Of a stretch of DNA of 64,000 bases, positions 22,621 to 34,252 are shown piece by piece. Position 1 is the stretch's first letter, and each line of letters starts with the position of its first letter. This DNA comes from Paramyrothecium sp. XJ0827 (Eukaryota; Ascomycota; Sordariomycetes; Hypocreales; Stachybotryaceae): positions 124,001 to 188,000 of the forward strand of contig JAJFPB010000005.1 in assembly GCA_020881915.1 (NCBI GenBank), read 5' to 3'. The notes beneath the pieces are model-generated. The model had not been told where the DNA came from, did no database searches, and was given only the letters and a program-made list of their open reading frames with translations. The translations under genes and the position numbers were made by a program.

Positions 22621-24549
22621 CTAGTGGTTATCTCGAGGAAGAGGGAATGCTTGAGCTACACGCTGAAATTGAACAGCACGCTTCAAGACCATACCCCCAC
22701 TTAGTCCACCAGTCTCTCGTCGGAACAGGTCTTGCCATGGGGTGTGGCTGGGAGGAATCTTATATCCTCCTTCACTCTCGAGTTTTTGTCGACGAGATGC
22801 AAGCTCATCTTCTGCAACAAGCACATCAACTCTTCGCTTGTCCAGGTCGATGCGTAGCCTGTCACCGTCTCGGATGAGAGCGAGATTCCCTCCATCGGCA
22901 GCCTCGGGGGTTGCATTCAAGATAGATGGCGACCCGGAAGTGCCGGATTGTCGGCCGTCTCCAATGCAAGGCAGCTCCGTAATACCTTGTTGAAGCAATC
23001 TCGTTGGGGCATGCATGTTAACAACCTCGGCTGCTCCTGGGTAGCCCAATGGCCCAACACCACGCATAACGAGAATAGTCCTGCTGTCGATGCTGGCGCT
23101 GTCCAATCGCTCCTCATAGTCCTCTGGCCCATCGAAAACCACGAGCGGTCCCTCGAATGCATTCAGATCGTTCGGGTCCTCGAGGAAACGTCTCCGGAAA
23201 TCTGATGAAATCACAGAAGCTTTCATGACAGCGGAGTCAAACAAGGTCCCTTTCATGTGCAAGAACCCTGCGTTCTCTTTGAGGGGTTCAGAGACAGTCC
23301 TAATCGTCCGGCGGTCCCAAGTGTTCTTGCCTCTCACATTTTCCTCAACTCGTAGGCCGTTGCATGTCAAAACTTCAGGATGTGGTAAGAGTCCGGCGTC
23401 GAGAAGCTCTGCCATGACTGCCGGAAGCCCACCCGCACGATAGTACTCTTCCGCCAGCATCTCACCTGCTGGCTGCATATTCACCAAAAGCGGCACCCTG
23501 TAACCGATGTTGTCCCAGTCATCAAGATCAAGAGGCACACCGATGTGTTTCGCAATGGCGTTGAGGTGGATGGGGGCGTTTGTGCTGCCACCGATGGCAC
23601 TGTTCACCACGATAGCGTTCTCGAAAGCCTGCCGTGTCATAATGTCGGATGGCTTGCGGTCGTTGTGCACCATTTCCACGATGCGAACACCCGTTTCGTA
23701 AGACATCTGCGACCGTTGCCGGTAAGGAGCTGGAATAGCTGCTGAGCCTGGTAGCGCCATGCCTAATGCTTCCGCAAGAGCGTTCATGGTAGAAGCGGTA
23801 CCCATAGTGTTGCAATGCCCTACAGAGAGCACGCCACTTGTAATCATCTCTGACAACTCCTCTTCCGTGATTTCGCCTGAGGCGTGCAAGTCTCTGGCCT
23901 TCCAGAGGACACTGCCACTTCCTGCCCGCTCCCCTTTCCACCATCCATTCATCATTGGCCCTACGTTGAGGCAGATGGCCGGGATGTTCATGGTAGCAGC
24001 CGCCATTAAGCATGCTGGAGTTGTCTTGTCACAACCTGTGAGTAGTACCACGCCGTCAAAAGGGTAAGCATACAAGAGCTCCACGAGTGAGAGATATGAT
24101 AGGTTCCTGTCCAAGGTGGCAGTTGGTCGTTGCGCTGTCTCTTGAATCGGATGCGTGGGAAACTCCAAGGCTATGCCACCGGCCGTTCGGATGCCCTCAC
24201 GGACTCGCTTTGCGAGTTCAATGTGATGCCTGTTGCATGGCGCAATATCTGAACCGGACTGCGCGATGCCGATGATCGGCTTTCCTGAAGTCAACTCCTC
24301 CATGGTAAGACCGTAATTGAGGAAGCGGTCGAAGTAGGCATTTCGGATGCCATGATCATCGGTACGTCTGAACCAATTTGCTGAACGAAATTGTTTGCTC
24401 TTCTCCTGTGAGGCTTTTGATATTTTCTCCTCCAGTATCTTTGTTCTCGCTCGTAGCGTGGCCAGCTCGGCCTGGTAGTCCTCGATGTCACTAACGCGTC
24501 CGGATTCGCAGGTCTTGCTGCAACCCTCGCATGGTGCTTCGCAGCTCAT
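22621..24549 (-). CDS. IlvD/Edd family dehydratase with N-terminal Cys cluster
   Basis: A single-exon, 642-residue iron-sulfur dehydratase of the dihydroxy-acid/sugar-acid dehydratase family. The three cysteines of the family cluster site are seen as APCNRHH (C105), [10 protein letters not shown] (C173) and [11 protein letters not shown] (C246). Later motifs [38 protein letters not shown] and [11 protein letters not shown] also fit. The sequence around [16 protein letters not shown] resembles sugar-acid (arabonate/xylonate-like) dehydratases rather than branched-chain amino acid IlvD, and no mitochondrial presequence is seen. An unusual N-terminal extension carries C3, C7, C10 and C14, followed by a likely coiled coil (residues 21-50). 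The likely role is sugar-acid catabolism. It is 1.6 kb from the aminotransferase and on the opposite strand, so membership of that cluster is doubtful. Confidence 0.88.
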   Translation of the reverse strand: MSCEAPCEGCSKTCESGRVSDIEDYQAELATLRARTKILEEKISKASQEKSKQFRSANWFRRTDDHGIRNAYFDRFLNYGLTMEELTSGKPIIGIAQSGSDIAPCNRHHIELAKRVREGIRTAGGIALEFPTHPIQETAQRPTATLDRNLSYLSLVELLYAYPFDGVVLLTGCDKTTPACLMAAATMNIPAICLNVGPMMNGWWKGERAGSGSVLWKARDLHASGEITEEELSEMITSGVLSVGHCNTMGTASTMNALAEALGMALPGSAAIPAPYRQRSQMSYETGVRIVEMVHNDRKPSDIMTRQAFENAIVVNSAIGGSTNAPIHLNAIAKHIGVPLDLDDWDNIGYRVPLLVNMQPAGEMLAEEYYRAGGLPAVMAELLDAGLLPHPEVLTCNGLRVEENVRGKNTWDRRTIRTVSEPLKENAGFLHMKGTLFDSAVMKASVISSDFRRRFLEDPNDLNAFEGPLVVFDGPEDYEERLDSASIDSRTILVMRGVGPLGYPGAAEVVNMHAPTRLLQQGITELPCIGDGRQSGTSGSPSILNATPEAADGGNLALIRDGDRLRIDLDKRRVDVLVAEDELASRRQKLESEGGYKIPPSHTPWQDLFRRETGGLSGGMVLKRAVQFQRVAQAFPLPRDNH

Positions 24550-26434
24550 GGTGACACTAGGCGGCGTTGTTGATCAAATGCAGGTCTCGGCACAAAATTT
24601 GCCAAAAGCAGATCGGCGGATGGAAAGCGACGAGCAGGACGCCGACCGGTCCGACCTTTTTAACTCCGCATTTCGGCTATCTTCCCAGGACTTGGCCCGA
24701 TGATCTTAGCTCGTGGAGCTGTGCTAACGACGACTGATAACATTTGTGGGCCACGTCATTGGTTGATAGGAGCTTTTATCTCCATACTTCTCTAGCCGAT
24801 TGCGCTGACCATCACCATGTACGTAGTTGGAGCCACTGGAAACATTACTTTTCCTTTACTGAGCGGCAGCACCTCTTCCTTCGCTCTAAAGACAGAATCA
24901 GACGGTAATGAACATCATGTAGTAGGGACTCTGTAATAAACATTCGGACGAGAGATATCAAAGCTGTTCTTGACAGCCTTCGGGATAGAACATTCTGACT
25001 CTCATCTTCTATCTTGTACTGTTTTGTTGTGACGAACATCGCGCCAACAGGAAGTATTATCTTAGGAAATTGTAAAATCAAGGTGCCGAAAAAGCAGCGG
25101 GCAAAAAATAAGCACGCGTAAGATCGTGTGCAAGATAATCAGATAATGCTGCTCGCGGGTTGCTCTCATACCACTCGGCTACAAGGACATATCACATGGT
25201 TTTGCCACCATGGCACGTTAGCATGAGGATTGTAATTTCTGAAAGCCTAACACGAGGAAGCAATTTTGCAGGGCGGGGGCATATTAATGAGAGCGCATTC
25301 AACTCCGAGTCCATTGTCACAAATTGCGACTTAGTCACGGAGGGACAAGCGAATGTCTTTACCCAGAACCTCGTTGACTACCACTCGGACACCATAGGCT
25401 TCTAAAAGGCATCAATGAATACTATCAGGGCATGCAGAACACGTGCTTCAAGTCTTTAGCTAGGCCCATGTGGATGTTGAGCTGGTTTGATGCCCGGATC
25501 CGCTAGCTCTGGTGGAATCTTTTCGTTTGCCATGCACGGTGGCTGTGCAGGTGGCTTGGAGACAGACGAAAAGAGTCTTGATAGACTACTGTCAGACAAT
25601 TGAACGAAGCTGTTAAAGAAACGGGAAGTTGTGACTGGAGCGCGAGGACGGCTGGTACATATTCTGGGGGGCGACAAGTAACCGGTAATGTTGGAATGGA
25701 ATCGTTTTGCCAATTGCTCGGAAAGCCGGTTCCAGACTTGGCGTCTCCGTCTTTCAACAAAGGCAGGAGCTCCTTGAGCAGAATACGAAGGAAACGACCA
25801 AGAATCTTGTAAGGAGTGCCGTGTGAAATTTGGGCCTTTGCTGCATTGCAATCGTTGCAATGTTTCTGAGTTCCTGGCGCTGTAAATGATGCAAATAGAC
25901 TAATGGTGATCTTTCGATGCGAACGACTTCACATTAGAGACTGCATCGTTCATGTTTTGCCGGCACTTTCGACGCCGCAATTCGACGAGTGTAAGATCCT
26001 GAAGGATTTACTCAGGAGGGAAAACGAAATACTACTGATACTCCCACCAATGGATCACTCACCCTTAGCGCTTGTCGTTTTTGCTGATTTATCAACCCCT
26101 GTTGCATCGAGTATTTTGCATACGCCGATCTGGCATGTGCTTGATCCGTTGTAGCCGAATTGCAGCCAAAAACTGCCGTCCCCTCTGCTCTCGCTAGCTT
26201 CGGAACAAACTGCCGGGTCGCAAAAGTGTCAAAAAGCCTCAGTAGCAGTCTAGTCTCGCTCCATCTTATATAGGCAGGTGGTTGGTACTTCGGTCAACGA
26301 AAACACAACCAGGCCCACAGCTCAGATAACATTCTTAAACATATAAGCGGCTGTCTCTTTGCCAATATGAGGATGTGTGTGTAGTCTTTCTGCCCGTAGA
26401 TGTGAGTCCTTGTCGAGGCATCTCCAAGGAAGCC
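24550..26434. other. Intergenic region with RNase T2 promoter
   Basis: About 1.9 kb. A minus-strand open frame of 134 codons at 25456-25860 has no family motif. The last 170 nt hold the likely core promoter and leader of the RNase T2 gene, including a five-codon upstream ORF at 26367-26384. Confidence 0.45.
26267..26273 (+). promoter_or_regulatory. TATA-like box for RNase T2 gene
   Basis: The sequence TATATAG lies 162 nt upstream of the chosen start codon, leaving room for a leader of about 130 nt. It is assigned by sequence and position only. Confidence 0.45.
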
Positions 26435-27736
26435 ATGCTTTTCGTATTATCCCTTATGGTGCTGCCTTTGGCTAGCGCTGAGTCTTTGCTGTTCCAACGT
26501 CAGGCGGCCTGCTCAGTTAATGCTGGAAGTTGCGCAAGCTCAACTGCGAGCAGCTGCTGCGTCAACAAACCAGGCGGTTTATTTGTCCAGACCCAATTCT
26601 GGGACACGAACCCGGTAGTCGGCCCTTCCGACTCATGGACTATTCATGGTCTCTGGCCAGATAACTGTGACGGGACCTACGACTCAAGTTGCGACCCGTC
26701 CCGAGCATACACAAGCATCACCAACATCTTGCAGAGCTTCGGCAAGAGTGCGCTCGTCACCTACATGAGGACATATTGGCAGGCGAACAACAGGTCTCCT
26801 GAGGATTTTTGGCAGCACGAGTGGTCGTCTCACGGCACATGTGTGAGCACGTTGGACCCCAAGTGCTACACTGGTTACTCCAAGGGCGAGGAGGCCGCCG
26901 ATTACTTCCAAGTGACCGTGGATCTATTCAAGAAATTGAACACGTATCAGGTTAGTTGGGTTTGTATAACCAAAGAATCATCTGCCGGGTTTGCTAAGAA
27001 GCACAGGCTTTGGCCAATGCCGGCATCACTCCTTCTACCGGCAAGACATACACCTCGTCGGCCATTATCGCTGCCTTGACCAAAGTCACTGGCAAGGCGC
27101 CAATAATTCTCTGCAAGAGCGGCGAGTTCTATCAGGTCTACTACGGATTCCATACTAATGGCCCCTTAACCAATACAAACTTCGTGGCCACTACCGTCGC
27201 CGGGACCTCGTCCAACTGCCCAGCCTCTGGTGTCAAATACCTCCCCAAGGTGGGAGCGAGCCCTGGGGGACCGAGTGCTCCTCCTTCTGCACCCACCTCG
27301 ACCGTCCTTGAGCCGCCGCCAACTGCAACTGGCAGCTTCTCGGGCTCGGGATATCTTAATGCCTACTATAACGGAAAAGCCGATGGATGCCTGATTAGCG
27401 GTGGCACTTGGTACACTACTGGAAGCTGCGCTACGTATAGTGCGGCACCCTCAGGCTCGGGTTTTACTTTGAGGTCCTCCAAGGGTACGTGTGGCTTTGA
27501 AAGCGGAGTTTTCCGTTGCGCATCTGGGGTAACAGCCAGTTTATTCACGGTATGTGCCATCAAACTGCTGTCTTGATGAAGAGGACACTGATAATTCTTA
27601 GGCATCGGGCGGATTACTAGCTTTGAACGGACAAACTACGTTCTATTCATCTGTCAAGCCATCTGGAACCACCCAGGGGACGATTTACGCAAGCTCAAAT
27701 GCATTCCCCGTTTCTTTCCAGTGGAAAAGCGTTTAG
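26435..27736 (+). CDS. Secreted ribonuclease T2 with C-terminal extension
   Basis: An acid endoribonuclease of the T2 family, cutting single-stranded RNA outside the cell or in the vacuole. Exons 26435-26950, 27007-27549 and 27602-27736 give 397 residues; both introns are GT-AG. Residues 1-15 form a signal peptide. The two catalytic segments are SWTIHGLWPDN (His71) and DFWQHEWSSHGTC (His128, Glu129, His133), with the expected cysteines. After the catalytic domain comes a proline/serine/threonine-rich linker and a C-terminal domain of about 110 residues (from GSGYLNAYYNG), as in fungal Rny1-like enzymes. The leader contains a short upstream ORF (26367-26384) that might lower translation. The start at 26435 is chosen because it begins the signal peptide. 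No gene partner is obvious. Confidence 0.92.
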
Positions 27737-29470
27737 CTTTGGAATGTAGCAAAGAAAAATTTAATGAATTTCGTTTCATCATAGTTATCTCTCCCGTAAA
27801 CTATGCCACCAAGCGTAAAAAAAGAATGGAAGGCGAGCTTGCTAGGTAGGTCTTAGGTGCTTCGTGATATAAAGAGGCTAATTAGATAGCCAGCAAATAG
27901 CTATAGACGCACAAAAATCCTAAATATTTGCAGCAGTATCCTTAAAATCTCTCGCCAACCTGCAGGACTCTAGAGCGCTCCGGTCACTAATAATAGCTGT
28001 TTCATTGTTGCTACCTTGCTCAAAACGTCCCCAGATCAGATCATACAACGCCTAAATCATTTTGTGGGTCTGTCACGAAAGATGGATACTACAAGAGTCT
28101 CCATTGACTTCTGTATCTAGCACGAGGCAGTAATGAAGTGATTAGAGAACAAGTTTTAATTGTGGCCCCAAATTCGCATTCGTGCAAGCCATGACATTAG
28201 CTGAGGGCTCTTAAAGATCTGGACAGGCGTAGTTCCGTTGGTGGGTACGCGTTAGCCGACGGATGTGTAAACTGTGACTCACATGACTTGAGGGCCAAGG
28301 ACTTTGTTGTCACATTCCTAGTCTATCGGACATCTCCGATCAAGTAACATTTTATGCAGTCTAGTCACGCAGCTTAAATGCATGCGTCTTTTTCAAACCC
28401 GACTAAAACTTTTTTATCGCGATTAGGTCGTCCCTATCAATGCAACGTGACACGGCCAAACCCCTATTAAGAAGGTCCGGGAAATTCGGCCAACAGACAA
28501 TCGCAGAACAGCAGAGATATCATATTTACAGTAGCTCTTGCTATTTTGGACTTGGTGCGATGCCTAGCACGCCATGTCTGGCCAGTCCTTGTCCAAATGA
28601 TCCATCTACGGCGCTTGTGTGTGAGTGGAGAGGGCTCAAGGTGTCTTTACTAGCTACCCATCAGCGTTTTGGTGGTATCGCGGCCTCACTGAAAGTCGCA
28701 GTGCGTAGCTTATTTTACCACCGAAGCATCATAATCGAAGCCCTCATCTCGGCACATTGAATTTCCGCATATCCTCAAGGCATGGGAATACCAAGGCATG
28801 AAGGCTGTCCCGTCTGTCAGTTCGCACTGCATTTAGGAATCAAGGCGCCTTTGGAACAGCTGCCAGCATACTGATACAGTCACCCTGGATCTTTGCGGTT
28901 TTAACCGTATGCAAGCCAGCACACGAACATCAGAAGAATCTTATACGAATTTGAAACTCCTTACCTCTGGGCGCTTGAGCATCACGACGGATTGCTCTTC
29001 AAAGCGCTCCAAGATCCACCGACAAACGAATCAGTACTTCCATCCATGAAGCATCGATGTTCATGAATCTTGGCTGTACTATCTAGCGCGTTATTCTGTT
29101 GTCTTTTGTGGCTTCTGGCTAACAGGTTGTGAACATGTGAGCCATAGACATTTGTACAAGAAATACTCATGTGCACTGCTGAAATCCACAATAAATCTTT
29201 CCTTCCCAAAGCGTAGACTTTGGAGCGAAAAGCCTCAGGAAAAATGGATGATGTATTTAACGGCAAAGGTCGTGTCGATGATGCTAGTCTAGGTTTGTAA
29301 TCAACCTCGAAGATACAAACATATGGAGAAGTCTCAACCCTTTGCACGTCATCATTGGTATTGTATCTTCTAGCAACCGAGGTTGATTCGCTACTTGCAA
29401 GTCCAGACGACCGCCGCATGTATGACAGAGCCAGAGGAGCCTATTCCATCATTCCTCGTCCCTTCTATTC
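27737..29470. other. Intergenic region
   Basis: About 1.7 kb, AT-rich just after the RNase T2 gene. Open frames at 28440-28760 (plus) and 28982-29419 (minus) have no recognisable motif. Nothing else is seen. Confidence 0.4.
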
Positions 29471-30385
29471 TCACAGCAGAGTCAAATCTCCCACAACTGC
29501 CCGATGATCGCTGACAATAATGTCGTTCAGGACGTTGGTCTTTATCTCAATTTGTCCAGCCTTGTAATGACTTGCCGCGTTCGGCCCTAACCAGACAAAG
29601 TCAATGCGGCTCTTCCCCGTGGTAGTGAAGCCAGTGTATGTCAACTGATTCGGGCCAATGTGCGGAGCGACATTCCACAAATCCTCCATATACTTGAGCC
29701 CTACTAGAGTCTGATACGCATCGCCGTTAGGGTCGGAATTAAAGTCGCCTGTTAAGGTCACTCCCAATGGACCATAAGAGTTTTGAACAGCTTTGATTCT
29801 TTCAATGACCACTTGGATTCCCTTGGTACGAGCTTCTGAGCTCACGTTATCGAGGTGGGTGTTGGCGTGAATGAAGCGTTTTCGTGAAACTTTGTGCTCA
29901 AAGACTCCAATAGTGACAATCCTTCGGCTCCCTGCGTTCCAACCGAACGAAGCAACATTGGGGGTTGGGGAGAGCCACTTTGTTTCGCTGTAAACCACAT
30001 TCAATACGTTGGACTGGTATATGATGGGGCAGTATTCCCCTGACTTCGAGCCATCATCCCGAGCCACCCCAATGTGAGCCCAATTTGACCCCAAGCCTGT
30101 CTTGATATCGCTCAATTGGTTATCCAAAACCTCCTGCAATCCAAAAATGACAGCAGCATCACCCGGAGCACTCGTGGCAATCTTAGAAATGTGCTCAATT
30201 GCATGAGGCTGGCGGCAACTGCTCTTCGCCAAGCCGCAAAAGAGACTCCACCAAGGCTTTTCGTTGGTCTCCAGAGAGGTCGCAGCATAGCGGACGTTGA
30301 AAGCCGTTATTCTTAGAGGGAGAGTGGCTCCAATGACTTGGCTTGCAGCCAGTAAAGGTAACAAAAGTAAAGACAGGAAAAACAT
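29471..30385 (-). CDS. Secreted endonuclease/exonuclease/phosphatase family protein
   Basis: A single-exon protein of 304 residues in the metal-dependent EEP superfamily (DNase I, sphingomyelinase and inositol phosphatase relatives). A strong signal peptide spans residues 1-19. The ordered active-site motifs are all present: ITAFNVRY, FGLQEVLDNQ (metal-binding Glu), HANTHLDN (His), TLTGDFNSDPNG (Asp and Asn), SRIDFVW and the final VSDHRAV (catalytic His). Length and motif spacing fit a compact single-domain secreted enzyme. Fungal relatives of this size are often annotated only as EEP domain proteins, so nuclease versus phosphodiesterase activity is open. It is about 1.7 kb from the RNase T2 gene and points toward it, so the two form a loose group of secreted nucleic-acid- or phosphoester-cleaving enzymes. 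Confidence 0.9.
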   Translation of the reverse strand: MFFLSLLLLPLLAASQVIGATLPLRITAFNVRYAATSLETNEKPWWSLFCGLAKSSCRQPHAIEHISKIATSAPGDAAVIFGLQEVLDNQLSDIKTGLGSNWAHIGVARDDGSKSGEYCPIIYQSNVLNVVYSETKWLSPTPNVASFGWNAGSRRIVTIGVFEHKVSRKRFIHANTHLDNVSSEARTKGIQVVIERIKAVQNSYGPLGVTLTGDFNSDPNGDAYQTLVGLKYMEDLWNVAPHIGPNQLTYTGFTTTGKSRIDFVWLGPNAASHYKAGQIEIKTNVLNDIIVSDHRAVVGDLTLL

Positions 30386-32975
30386 GTTGCAAGATTTGGA
30401 GGTGGCGGAAAGTACCGATCAAGGTAATGCGTCCGTGACGGGGATTCCTTTCATTTAAAGAAGGTAAACCCTGGGATGGAGGATGTCCTTACTGTCGTAT
30501 TCGGTCTTAATATCTCAATTATGGTCCACAATTCGGTCGATCTCTCGATAATGACTATCAACCCTTAGATTGCTACCACACACACTAACACGTGCGTGGC
30601 ATTGTATCCACAACACCAATTTCGGAATTATGCCGATGCCCAGCAATTTGCCTGTGCGGGAAAACCAGACCCCGCCACTGAGTTCTCTTCAATGTAACGT
30701 CGCCATGAGGAATGTCTCGAGGGCCAGCTATTGGCATGCGGGTCCAAATCCAGATCTATAGTATATTGAAACGCTGCACATACTTCGGTTCTAGATTGTG
30801 GAGGATCATACAAGCAGGTCAAATCAGACTATGTATCTGAAATCATTCAGAAGAAACATCCTGTTCTCAATCAATTAAAACATCGGCTCGAAAAAGGCAT
30901 GGAACGCAGAGTCACAATATGACTACCTGTGATGATCTAGTCTCTAGATTAGGACGCTAAGCAGACGAGGTCGACTCTTGCGAAGCCTAATATTATTGTT
31001 CGCCACAACCCCAACACCCTATGTGCCTTCACGAGAACTCTTAAGCTATGTCTATCTTGCTTTGCTTCCTTTTTGTGATCGTAGGTATAGGTTAATCAAA
31101 ATACCTAGAGCCCAAACTTTGTTCTACCAAAATTGGATTAAACAAATTGTGACCATTGCTGCAGGCCTGATCTTTAGAACAGGCTTTGGAACATTAGCTA
31201 CTATGACACTTAACCTTTCATAGAGCCCTCGACCCAGTCAAGATACACCGATGACTAGTATAAGTCTCTGATCATAACAAGTGTAGTGTAGATCAAAGTA
31301 CCGACAGAGAGAGAACACCCAAACAGTAGAAGCAAACTCGATGGGTTCAAGCATTGCGTCAGCCAATGCACGGCAGACCGTTTTCTCTGTTGTGCCATTC
31401 GACCCAAAACAGATAGACTTGTCAACTCTGGATCTGGCTTAGATACAATGATTTGACCATGAACTTCGACACTGAATCGACAAGGCCCTCACCAGATATG
31501 CTTGTTCCTTGTATATCAGCTATCTTTTCTAACTGAGTTTGAGACAAATACTCATGAAGCGGAATTTATCCCTCCTACCACGCCTAAATGGGTTATTCCT
31601 GTAACAGACGTTTCCGCACTGCACATTTCGCATTCTGCTTTCCAGTTCCCTGAATCTGTGAGTCTGTACGGCCTGTAAAACATCACGAGACCTTTCACTG
31701 ATACCCAAGAGAAGCCTGGGCCAGTGAAAATTGCTGATGCTAAGTGAAATCGTTGATCTCGCATCCGATGCCTGACCTAAGTCAACTCTGTAACAAAGTT
31801 GTGAGCCCAAAGCCCTGCATGGTAGATAGAGCCTATGCTGTATTGAGCAATGGTTGCCATTCTAGAGACGGCTGCTTATCCTCTGCTATTGTCAAACTGC
31901 GTCCTGAATATTGTTCCACCGCATTTTGCCAAAATCAATGTGCTTTCTGATGTGTATCCAAATTGCTCGCAGGGTTTCGTTGGTTTGGTTCCAGCATTCG
32001 TGGCAGATAATGTATTCACACGTAACTCGCCCGTTGCATGTCCAACGTAACTCTTTGGGGGCGAAAGAAATCTGCCTTGGATTAGTGCCCAAGACTCGTT
32101 TGAGCCACCTACCCTGCAACTTTCAGGGTTTGCCAGTTCATTCGGGTTCAGACGCCAGGCCGGGCGAGGAGACAGAACGACAATCCATGAGTGCATCCTC
32201 TTAACTCGCCACGCACTGGTTTCCACTTATGTGCTAGGACAATGGCAGCCCAGTGACCAACTTTTCCATGATATGAATTTGTTGGCACTCCGGATGGCCG
32301 CCTGCGGCTTCCTTGGTGGACTAGTTACCCATTGAACAAACATCAAACATGATGGGTCTTCTCGTGTAGTAGTGTTATTTTTCTATGCTAGCGTATAAAG
32401 GACGAGGCCAATGTAGGATCGAAAGATCCTAGCTCTTACTTCCAGACCAGGTGCGGCACACTAACTACTGTCCCGGCCTCATTACCCGAGCCCAATATTA
32501 CATCGTAATTTATCCGAACTCATTTTCAGCTTTGACAAGCCATTCAAGCCACGTTTAGAAAACAATCGGTCCACGAGGGTCGATTGGAATGCAGAGACAT
32601 GGTTCACCCTCCAGACCGCTAAAAGAACCCTTGTCTGGGCGACGAGCCGAAAGTGAGGTGGCGCACGGAAGACACCGCGATTGGATGAATGAACAGGCCA
32701 GGCTTCCCATGACCTCTACACTCGTCAGCTCTCTGTGCATTCGCGAGATGGTAAGACACGTTCGATTTAGAATCGAGCGCCTTGAATGTCGAGAATCGAA
32801 GGGCTGACCGGAATGTTCCGGTGTCTTAGGCTGGGGCTGAATGGGTCTGACCTTGAAGTCATGGCGGAGAGAAAGCATAAATAGAGTCGAAGTCCCAAGC
32901 CTTAGACAAATCTAAACATCATTAATTCCAGTGATAAGATCCACTACACTACAACTCACTAGAACTTACCTTGCC
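30386..32975. other. Long gene-poor region
   Basis: About 2.6 kb without a supportable gene. Minus-strand stretches around 31552-31764 and 31892-32119 are mildly protein-like (FSWVSVKG; CNGRVTCEYIICHECW) and may be pieces of one decayed or unusual gene, but I could not join them with splice sites. Confidence 0.35.
32877..32884 (+). promoter_or_regulatory. TATA-like box of cysteine-rich secreted protein gene
   Basis: ATAAATAG lies 92 nt upstream of the ATG at 32976, a common distance for compact fungal effector-type genes. It is called from position and sequence only. Confidence 0.4.
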
Positions 32976-33467
32976 ATGCTTCCCAAAATTCTGTTGTTGA
33001 CGGTGGGCCTCGCCCTCGGCGTCACGGCCACCACGGTTCCTCGCCAGTACCTTCCACCAACCAAAGAGGTTGGTGAGGAAGAAGAGAGCGCTTACGGCCG
33101 CTCATGCGGGCTCAAAATTGCACCGTGTCCAGAAGACATGACATGCACACCAAACGAACCGTCTTGCAAGGATACGAACCGCTGCCTCGGCTACTGCACC
33201 TTCAAAAACAAATACCCAGACTGCGGAGGCTTCCGGATAAACCCTCCAAAGTGCCCTAAGAAAACGACCTGTGTTGATGACCCGCGTATGCCGTTCAGCT
33301 GTGGCATGGCTTGCGATATGCCGGGCATTTGTCTTCCTGATAAGCTAAAGCAATGCGGAGGGATTGCAGGCTTCCAGTGTCCAAAGGGCAAATATTGTTA
33401 TGATGTACCCAATGACGGGTGCGACCAAAGGAATGGAGGTGCAGACTGTATGGGCATTTGTTTGTAG
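32976..33467 (+). CDS. Secreted cysteine-rich protein with three related modules
   Basis: A single-exon protein of 163 residues with a signal peptide (about residues 1-18, ending GVTAT). A KEVGEEEESAYGR linker follows; a dibasic site is not obvious. The rest consists of three cysteine modules of the pattern CG-x(n)-CP-x4-C-x(n)-C-x(n)-C-x-G-x-C. They begin SCGLKIAPCPEDMTC, DCGGFRINPPKCPKKTTC and QCGGIAGFQCPKGKYC and end with GYC, GIC and GIC respectively. The last module, ending DCMGICL, is of a kind seen in many secreted fungal proteins. Function is unknown; size, secretion and cysteines fit an effector or wall-associated protein. An in-frame ATG at 32931 would extend the N-terminus ahead of the signal peptide, so 32976 is preferred. 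Confidence 0.85.
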   Translation: MLPKILLLTVGLALGVTATTVPRQYLPPTKEVGEEEESAYGRSCGLKIAPCPEDMTCTPNEPSCKDTNRCLGYCTFKNKYPDCGGFRINPPKCPKKTTCVDDPRMPFSCGMACDMPGICLPDKLKQCGGIAGFQCPKGKYCYDVPNDGCDQRNGGADCMGICL

Positions 33468-34252
33468 GCAGACGAAGGTACAACGGGTCCCACGATATTT
33501 AAAATTTTGCCGTTTTAAGACTCCATGCAGGTTTCGCTTCCATGTTGAGCGTGACACCCAAAATGTGGGCGAAGTTCCACGGATACTGGAGGAGTCACTT
33601 AGGCGGCAGCATGCTTGTTTCGTCGCTCGAACTCACCACTTTATGGAATCTTAGAGAGATTGCACGAATGAAAAACGTTTCCACGCCTTGAACCTATCGT
33701 ATTCATACCGCGAAGTGACACCTGTGTATTCCCAGAATAGTCACCGTAACATTGTAGCTTGTTCCATCATCACACGTGTTTTGTCCGTGTTTTCCACCCC
33801 CAAACAATTTTTGCTCAGGTTTTGTGCGCCCAAGTTTGCAATCAAGTCGGTATACGGTAATTTCAGCACTCAAACAGAACTGTTCGAGCTGTTGTTCAGG
33901 AATTACATAGCGCGGGCCATCCAATTAGATGTGTTTTGGAGCATTACTGGTTTCGAAAGAGGACATGTTCCTGAATGTGGGCTGGGAGGGTTGGCAATTG
34001 GCCTCCCAGCCTAAGATGTAGGGATCTGGAACAGCTAGGACGCCAGTCAGAATGGCTTATTTGGAGAATTCCTGAATTTGACCCAATCAACTACCTTGTT
34101 GATGTCATCAAATGCCGCTCGGTGTAACACTATCCAGGCAGCAGTGCGGAGCGATTGACGTACAGGAAGAAGAGCAAAAAAGAATCATAAGCTCAAACGG
34201 ACATTCCATCACTCTCATTCACCATTATTGCAAACCCCAGCAACAAGTCACC
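33468..34252. other. Intergenic region
   Basis: Holds the 3' end of the cysteine-rich gene and the leader of the F-box-like gene. A plus-strand open frame at 33688-34014 has no motif and is not called. Confidence 0.4.

Noticed and set aside
22621..24549. Branched-chain amino acid dihydroxy-acid dehydratase (Ilv3-like) as the exact function
   Set aside because: There is no mitochondrial presequence, and sequence around the active site looks more like sugar-acid dehydratases.
31500..32230. Minus-strand pieces with a possible cysteine-rich motif and a FSWVSVKG stretch reminiscent of HET proteins
   Set aside because: I could not join the pieces in phase with introns, and the resemblance is too weak.
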